Positions 15,444 to 18,843 of a DNA stretch of 18,843 nt are shown in pieces (position 1 is the stretch's first letter; the number at the start of each line of letters is the position of its first letter). The notes beneath the pieces were generated by a model. It had not been told where the DNA came from. It worked only from the letters and a program-made list of their open reading frames with translations, and did no database searches. The DNA comes from JBOHNM01 sp050730675. Lineage in GTDB: Bacteria > Planctomycetota > Phycisphaerae > Phycisphaerales > UBA1924. The translations under genes and the position numbers were made by a program. The stretch lies in contig JBOHNM010000077.1 in assembly GCA_050730675.1 (NCBI GenBank), forward strand, positions 1 to 18,843, read 5' to 3'.

Positions 15444-15857
15444 CTACTTCCACCGATACATCCACCACCCGTCTCCGACATGGCCGATGATCTCCTTGTC
15501 TCCTCCGTGTCGGGCCAGCGAACGAAGTTCATCCCCGGTCACCCCGTCGCGAACATGTATGACATGCCAAGCGCTGCCGCGCAGAGCTTCCCCGGACGAG
15601 TCGACCATGATGTCGCAGTCGGCCACCGACAGGAACTCCTGCGCAACGCCGCCCTTGCGGGCTTGAAGGGCCATGTTCCACTCGGGAATTCGCTTCTTTG
15701 CATCGAAGAGCCGATCTTCATTCCCCGCCGATACGCCCGATCTGTAAGCGAGAACTCCCGCAACAAGAGCGACCGCGAGAGCAACCAAAACGAGCCACCG
15801 GCGCGGTCGTGCCGAACGTGCCCGAGGCGACTCAAGTAGATGAGGGTTGCTTGCCAT
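15444..15857 (-). CDS. Small single-pass membrane protein, function unknown
   Basis: The 137-residue protein has a basic N-terminus (RARSARPRR), one clear membrane helix at about 21-38 (WLVLVALAVALVAGVLAY), and a soluble C-terminal part of some 95 residues ending in GDGWWMYRWK. With the positive charges before the helix, the C-terminal part should be outside. I recognise no family. The ATG at 15857 has no evident ribosome binding site. It lies 80 bases downstream of the zinc-ribbon membrane-protein gene on the same strand, so the two may be co-transcribed, and both lie inside the segment bracketed by 54-bp repeats. Confidence 0.65.
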   Translation of the reverse strand: MASNPHLLESPRARSARPRRWLVLVALAVALVAGVLAYRSGVSAGNEDRLFDAKKRIPEWNMALQARKGGVAQEFLSVADCDIMVDSSGEALRGSAWHVIHVRDGVTGDELRSLARHGGDKEIIGHVGDGWWMYRWK

Positions 15858-15937
15858 GCGTCGCTACGAGCGAGAAGGTGTGAGCCTGCGGGACTGAGAG
15901 ACCCAGAACGCAGGTCTTTTCTCACGTGAATTGTTAG

Positions 15938-16579
15938 CTACGGCCCCATGCCGTCACCCCCGATCAGCATAATCGCGATGAATACGGTGGCAACCGCACT
16001 GAGCAGGCAAAGGAGCATGAGCGATACGACGACCGCGACCCAGCTCCACGACCACCACACCAAAGCGCGGCGAATGGTGCAGTACGTCACCGATGCGATG
16101 AGTGCAAGCACCAGAACACCGGCGCCGACGTTCCAGATCAATTCGAGATGTGAGTTGGCCGCCCTGATCGCACCGTAAGCCACGCAATAGCCTGACCAGA
16201 CGCACGCCGTCCACGTCGGCAGGAGCATCGGTGCAAACGCGAGCCGGTTGATCGTGCCCCGAATCCTCGCAGCCCGATACGCGGGTGTTCCGTACGGATA
16301 GAGCATCCCGAGCGACACGATCGAAAAGACGACCTGAAACGTTACCGCGCGCCCAATGGCCGCGCCCGTCGCGACGACACACGTGGCGACGATGAGCCCC
16401 GCGGCCAGACCAGCCGCGGCCCCCAGCCACACCCGAGATCCGTGGTACCACTTGAGCGCCGCTTGTGTTTCGCACGCGGGATCGACTCCGCACTCAGGGC
16501 AAATCTGGTTTGCCTCGGGCGGCAACGGATAGTCGCAGACTGGGCACGGCAACAGGTATGGCTGAGTAGTTTCGGACAT
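15938..16579 (-). CDS. Zinc-ribbon membrane protein, about four transmembrane helices
   Basis: From the ATG at 16579 the protein has 213 residues. An N-terminal zinc ribbon has two knuckles, LPCPVCDYPL and QICPECGVD (about 10-34), giving four Cys ligands. About four hydrophobic helices follow: VWLGAAAGLAAGLIVATCVV, VTFQVVFSIVSLGMLYPYG, a pair around WTACVWSGYCVAYG and LIWNVGAGVLVLALIASV, and a last one near the C-terminus (VAVVVSLMLLCLLSAVATVF). Ribbon-plus-helices proteins of this plan are numerous and uncharacterised in Phycisphaerae-like planctomycetes. An in-frame start at 16687 is possible but adds 36 residues that do not look coding. A 6-bp hairpin (16588-16605) lies just before the start codon. 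Function unknown. Confidence 0.75.
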   Translation of the reverse strand: MSETTQPYLLPCPVCDYPLPPEANQICPECGVDPACETQAALKWYHGSRVWLGAAAGLAAGLIVATCVVATGAAIGRAVTFQVVFSIVSLGMLYPYGTPAYRAARIRGTINRLAFAPMLLPTWTACVWSGYCVAYGAIRAANSHLELIWNVGAGVLVLALIASVTYCTIRRALVWWSWSWVAVVVSLMLLCLLSAVATVFIAIMLIGGDGMGP

Positions 16580-16745
16580 GCGAATCCGTGACAGAGTGGT
16601 GTCACGAGTACCACTTCCAAGAACGTTACATATCGACTTTCGTTCAGGGAAGTTACGACTTTCCGCTACAACGGTGTGGAAGGACAAAGCGAGGTTCGAA
16701 GTGCGCCATTGGTCGAAATTGTCCTCTGGTCTTGGTCCCCCACTG

Positions 16746-16769
16746 GTCGCCTGTTCGCCTGATCGCCTC
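16746..16769. repeat. Octamer array, three units, NTCGCCTG
   Basis: Units GTCGCCTG, TTCGCCTG and ATCGCCTC differ at the first base and once at the last. The array is 15 bases past the stop codon of the winged-helix gene, a position like that of the heptamer array at 3701. Confidence 0.7.
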
Positions 16770-16782
16770 CCACCACTTCTTC

Positions 16783-16836
16783 CCCTACGCCGCTCTCCTC
16801 AACTCCACCGCATGATCCCGCTCGTTCTCCTTCCGC
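16783..16836. repeat. 54-bp direct repeat, right copy (3' end of the winged-helix gene)
   Basis: This copy carries the stop codon and last 16 codons of the gene 16785-17516. It is the in-gene partner of 15382-15435. Confidence 0.9.
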
Positions 16837-17516
16837 TCCCCCACTGTCACTTCCCCCTCCAGCACCAGCGCCGCCAGCGCCTTCCGCACCGCCGTCCGCG
16901 TCGCCCCGCTCAGCCGCGTCAACTCCGATTCCGACCGCGCCCGCCCCGCCATGTCTCTCCGCAGTGTCTCCAGAATGCTGCACCGCAGGTCCCCCTTCCG
17001 GATGATGCGCGCCGCATACCCGGGGTTGTGCGAGAGCAGCCACGCCGCCGGCCGCACCGCGTCGGTCTTCAGCACAACATCGGGTGTCCACAGCCCCCAC
17101 CGCCGCGAGAGACCACTCGCGTGCCGCTCCGCGATCCCTGCCAGCCGCCCGTCCGCCCGCAAGTCCTCCGTCAGCGGCCGCCCCGCCTTCAGCGGCCGGC
17201 ACACCCCCCGCGCCACCGCCAATTCTGCACTCGCCCCCGCCCCGATCGCCGCATCCAGCAAGAGCCCCAGCCCCGCCGATGCCTCCCCCTCAAGCTCCGC
17301 CGCGGCCAGCCGCTTCAGCCGGTGCTTGGCCACAAACCCGTTGAACTCCACCAGCCACGTCACCACCAGCGGCAGCAGCCGCGCGTTCCCGCCCAGTCCC
17401 CGCGCCGTCTCCAGCAGCAACCGTTCCAAGTCCGGCTCCCGCCCCGCCGGCGCGCAGTTGAACAGCACGCCCACGCGCGCCCACTGTGCCTCCAGGCTCG
17501 CCGCCGTCTTCGTCAC
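16785..17516 (-). CDS. Unrecognised helical protein with C-terminal winged helix, coupled to a nucleotidyltransferase gene
   Basis: I do not recognise this 243-residue protein as a whole. Residues 1-165 are predicted mainly helical, with LERLLLETARGLGGNARLLP (30-49) and VVTWLVEFNGFVAKHRLKRL (51-70). Residues about 166-243 look like a winged helix: helix LRCSILETLRRDMAG, helix SESELTRLSG, recognition helix ATRTAVRKALAALVLEG, and a charged wing VTVGERKENERDHAVEL. The start is a GTG overlapping the upstream gene's stop as GTGA, so translation is probably coupled. Upstream lies a nucleotidyltransferase-like gene. Pairs of a nucleotidyltransferase and a winged-helix protein are known from AbiE-type toxin-antitoxin systems, though there the winged helix is N-terminal and the gene order reversed. 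A DNA-binding antitoxin-like role is therefore inference only. Confidence 0.75.
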   Translation of the reverse strand: MTKTAASLEAQWARVGVLFNCAPAGREPDLERLLLETARGLGGNARLLPLVVTWLVEFNGFVAKHRLKRLAAAELEGEASAGLGLLLDAAIGAGASAELAVARGVCRPLKAGRPLTEDLRADGRLAGIAERHASGLSRRWGLWTPDVVLKTDAVRPAAWLLSHNPGYAARIIRKGDLRCSILETLRRDMAGRARSESELTRLSGATRTAVRKALAALVLEGEVTVGERKENERDHAVELRRAA

Positions 17517-18062
17517 GCTTCACCTCGCAGCGCATCCACAATCACGCGCTGTTCATCAAACGTCTCGCCGCCCGTGTGCTCGGCCTCAAGCCGATCCAGG
17601 TGCTCATCCACCCGCAACAGTTCTTCCGCCGTCGGCCGCATCTGCCGCAGATCCTGAAAGTCCTGCGGCCGCTGCGGCGACGAAACAACCTTGGCCGCGA
17701 TCAGGTCCCACCGCGACAATCGCACAACTTCAAGCACGCCAAACTGTCCGACCGCCTCGCACCGCCCACCCCAGCGGCAAGCACCACGCATAGATGGAAC
17801 TCTCGCGGTTGAGCCAGTTCGCAGGTAGCCCCAAATCCGTTGCAGCCTCTGCGGCCGCCGTCGCCAGCCGCTTCCATTCTGCATCGCTGCCGCGCCACAC
17901 CACATCGCAGTCGCCCGTGGTGCGCGTCGGCGACAACAGCCCGCCCAGCAACCCGGCGCTCCCGCCGCAGATGCAAACGCGAATCACCGGCCCGCCGCCC
18001 CCCAGTGCGGCACCAGTAGCCCGAAGCGCTTCAACTACATGCTGAGCATCCATCGGTTGCAT
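17513..18062 (-). pseudogene. Nucleotidyltransferase-like gene broken by one apparent frameshift
   Basis: Two frames together read as one protein of about 182 residues. The first part has the nucleotidyltransferase signature CGGSAGLLGGLL (32-43), then DCDVVW with Asp51 and Asp53 as metal ligands, and continues to SSIYAWCLPLGW. Dropping one G from the G-runs at 17765-17772 continues directly into RCEAVGQFGVLEVVRLSRWD, LIAAKVVSS and QDFQDLRQM. The LSRWDLIAAK...QDxxDL stretch is the usual second half of DUF6036/AbiEii-like nucleotidyltransferases. The interruption may be a real mutation or a homopolymer sequencing error. The probable start is the ATG at 18062 or 18053, a few bases after a good promoter and without a ribosome binding site. 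The stop overlaps the start of the winged-helix gene by four bases, so the two form an operon. Confidence 0.7.
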
Positions 18063-18073
18063 GTGACACCATA

Positions 18074-18101
18074 AGTATACAGATATCGGCGCTCCAGGCA
18101 A
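18074..18101 (-). promoter_or_regulatory. Promoter of the nucleotidyltransferase / winged-helix operon
   Basis: Minus-strand TTGCCT (18101-18096), a 16-base spacer and TATACT (18079-18074) match sigma-70 boxes well. The expected transcription start is about five bases before the ATG at 18062, which suggests a nearly leaderless message. Confidence 0.55.
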
Positions 18102-18149
18102 ACTCCTGAAGACCAGATCTCATGTCTTCTCGAGAAGCAGAAATGACCG

Positions 18150-18168
18150 CAAATTGCGCAACGGCGCG
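18150..18168. repeat. 19-bp direct repeat, copy 1
   Basis: CAAATTGCGCAACGGCGCG is identical to 18261-18279, 111 bases away. Its core TTGCGCAA is a perfect palindrome, as expected for a binding site of a dimeric protein. Confidence 0.8.
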
Positions 18169-18260
18169 CCCGCGCCCCCTCCACAATCGCAAAAATCACA
18201 CCATCAATCGACATCGGGATTCCCCGATGCGTTTGACACCCTTACTCCAATTTAGACCCC

Positions 18261-18279
18261 CAAATTGCGCAACGGCGCG
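18261..18279. repeat. 19-bp direct repeat, copy 2
   Basis: This is the exact second copy of 18150-18168. It follows shortly after the TTGACA at 18233 and lies 95 bases upstream of the plus-strand gene start. Confidence 0.8.
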
Positions 18280-18323
18280 GTCCTTCGCCCATGGGTGGAG
18301 GCCCGCGTTTTTCGCCTCTTCCC

Positions 18324-18355
18324 ATTTGGCAATTTGGCCATTTGGTCCTTTGGCC
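18324..18355. repeat. Octamer array, four units, ATTTGGCC-like
   Basis: Units ATTTGGCA, ATTTGGCC, ATTTGGTC and CTTTGGCC lie between the divergent promoter region and the ribosome binding site of the gene at 18374. Style matches the arrays at 3701 and 16746, but the unit differs. Confidence 0.7.
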
Positions 18356-18373
18356 ATTTCTCTGGAGCCACCC

Positions 18374-18843
18374 ATGCCCCCCGCCCTCGAGCCCGTCACT
18401 CCCGAACTCATGCTCGACACCCTCGACAGCGACAAGCTCCGCCTGAACAAGGTCCACTTCCGCGCCATCGCGCTCTTGCTCGAACAAGCCGGCAAGGCCG
18501 ACAAGTCCAACAACATCGCCGAGTGCCGCCGTTGCTGCACCGCCATCCTCAAGTTCGACATCAAGTACCCGCCCAAGCACGCCTTCTGGCCGCAGTCAGC
18601 CAGCGAGCCCGCAGATGCCGAAGCTCCCGAGGGTGAGGCTGTCCTTTCGGCCGCCGTTCCTTCCCCCGCCGCTCCAGCTTTAGCCGAAATCGCCAAAGCA
18701 CCCGCCACAACCTCCCCTTCCCTGAGGGAAGGGGCCGGGGGTAGGGTTTCCGCGCTTGCGGAGTCACCGAAAGCCTGTGTCACTTCCGTGCCCATCACCA
18801 TCTCTACCCAGCCCACCCCCTCATCAGACCCATCTGTCCTATC
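18374..18843 (+). CDS. Uncharacterised protein, C-terminus outside window
   Basis: The frame is open from the ATG at 18374 to the window edge (156 full codons). CTGGAGCC seven bases upstream supports the start. Residues about 10-75 look folded and helical, with KLRLNKVHFRAIALLLEQAG, an ECRRCC cluster (Cys54, 57, 58), and ILKFDIKYPPKHAFWP. From about residue 76 the protein becomes an Ala/Pro/Ser/Glu-rich linker. Within the linker a 21-base palindrome (18714-18734) is read in frame as TSPSLREGAGG, which looks like an inserted repeat. I recognise no family; no signal peptide or membrane segment is seen in the visible part. Confidence 0.65.
   Translation, partial: MPPALEPVTPELMLDTLDSDKLRLNKVHFRAIALLLEQAGKADKSNNIAECRRCCTAILKFDIKYPPKHAFWPQSASEPADAEAPEGEAVLSAAVPSPAAPALAEIAKAPATTSPSLREGAGGRVSALAESPKACVTSVPITISTQPTPSSDPSVL
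18714..18734. repeat. 21-base palindrome inside a coding region
   Basis: Nine-base arms CCCCTTCCC and GGGAAGGGG around TGA form a perfect hairpin. It sits in the disordered linker of the gene at 18374 and is translated without breaking the frame. GC-rich palindromes of this kind are typical of small dispersed repeats. Confidence 0.6.

Larger units (their letters stand above)
15382..16836. mobile_element. Candidate integrated cassette bracketed by 54-bp direct repeats
   Basis: About 1.35 kb with two small membrane-protein genes is bounded by near-identical 54-bp copies of a gene's 3' end. Integrating elements that use the 3' end of a gene as attachment site leave exactly such a displaced end on one side and a restoring copy on the other. 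There is no integrase, transposase or terminal inverted repeat inside, so an element mobilised in trans, or a duplication followed by deletion, are equally open. Confidence 0.35.
18063..18373. other. Divergent intergenic region with repeats and hairpin
   Basis: No gene is visible. It holds the minus-strand promoter at 18074-18101, two copies of a 19-bp direct repeat (18150, 18261), a 7-bp hairpin (18212-18218 with 18223-18229), an exact TTGACA (18233-18238) that could be a -35 box for the plus-strand gene although no good -10 box follows, and an octamer array (18324-18355) just before the next ribosome binding site. Confidence 0.55.

Noticed and set aside
12652..15468. A 938-codon minus-strand open frame
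   Set aside because: It overlaps pheT and padR in another frame and its translation is a Gly/Ala/Arg-rich string without motifs. Only its last 20 codons are discussed, as a separate small ORF.
15885..15920. A plus-strand hairpin CCTGCG/CGCAGG followed by TCTTTT
   Set aside because: It looks like a terminator only on the plus strand, where no gene lies upstream; the neighbouring genes are on the minus strand.
18196..18816. A 206-codon minus-strand frame opposite the rightmost gene
   Set aside because: It crosses the repeat-rich intergenic region and lacks a ribosome binding site, while the plus-strand frame has one and a plausible folded domain.
1..18843. tRNA, rRNA, CRISPR arrays, transposases or integrases
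   Set aside because: I looked for cloverleaf features, regularly spaced repeats and recombinase motifs and saw none.

Overview
The window is GC-rich bacterial chromosome, most likely from a planctomycete of the class Phycisphaerae. Three things seen in the sequence point there. A secreted beta-propeller protein ends in a duplicated GC-type dockerin-like anchor. A subtilase ends in a VPTPGG / hydrophobic / RRRR sorting tail. A membrane protein starts with a CxxC...CxxC zinc ribbon of a style common in that group. The species cannot be named from sequence alone.

Layout. Positions 1-6068 hold exported surface proteins, all on the minus strand: a beta-helix protein cut by the left edge, an S8 subtilase with its own terminator, a 0.9 kb gene-free stretch of hairpins and short repeats, and an LVIVD beta-propeller protein. 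Positions 6250-8100 hold a plus-strand gene for an HTH-containing protein of unknown role, behind a palindrome-rich promoter, and then a broken TPR-protein tail next to a dispersed hairpin repeat. Positions 8121-15320 (minus) carry threonine dehydrogenase, a Tyr/Pro/Ala-rich secreted protein, branched-chain aminotransferase, a PadR regulator with a tiny overlapping ORF, and a short-form phenylalanyl-tRNA synthetase beta chain.

Positions 15382-18101 are the most unusual part. A nucleotidyltransferase-like gene, broken by one apparent frameshift, overlaps by 4 bases a gene for an unrecognised helical plus winged-helix protein; the arrangement resembles a toxin-antitoxin operon. The last 54 bases around that second gene's stop codon recur 1.4 kb away. 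The two copies differ only at two synonymous positions and bracket two small membrane-protein genes. This is what integration into the 3' end of a gene leaves behind, although no recombinase gene is present. To the right, a gene-poor divergent region with a 19-bp direct repeat leads into a plus-strand gene cut by the window edge.

Several intergenic sites carry iterated 7- or 8-base units similar in style to cyanobacterial STRR repeats, often beside stop codons. No tRNA, rRNA, CRISPR array, transposase or integrase was seen.
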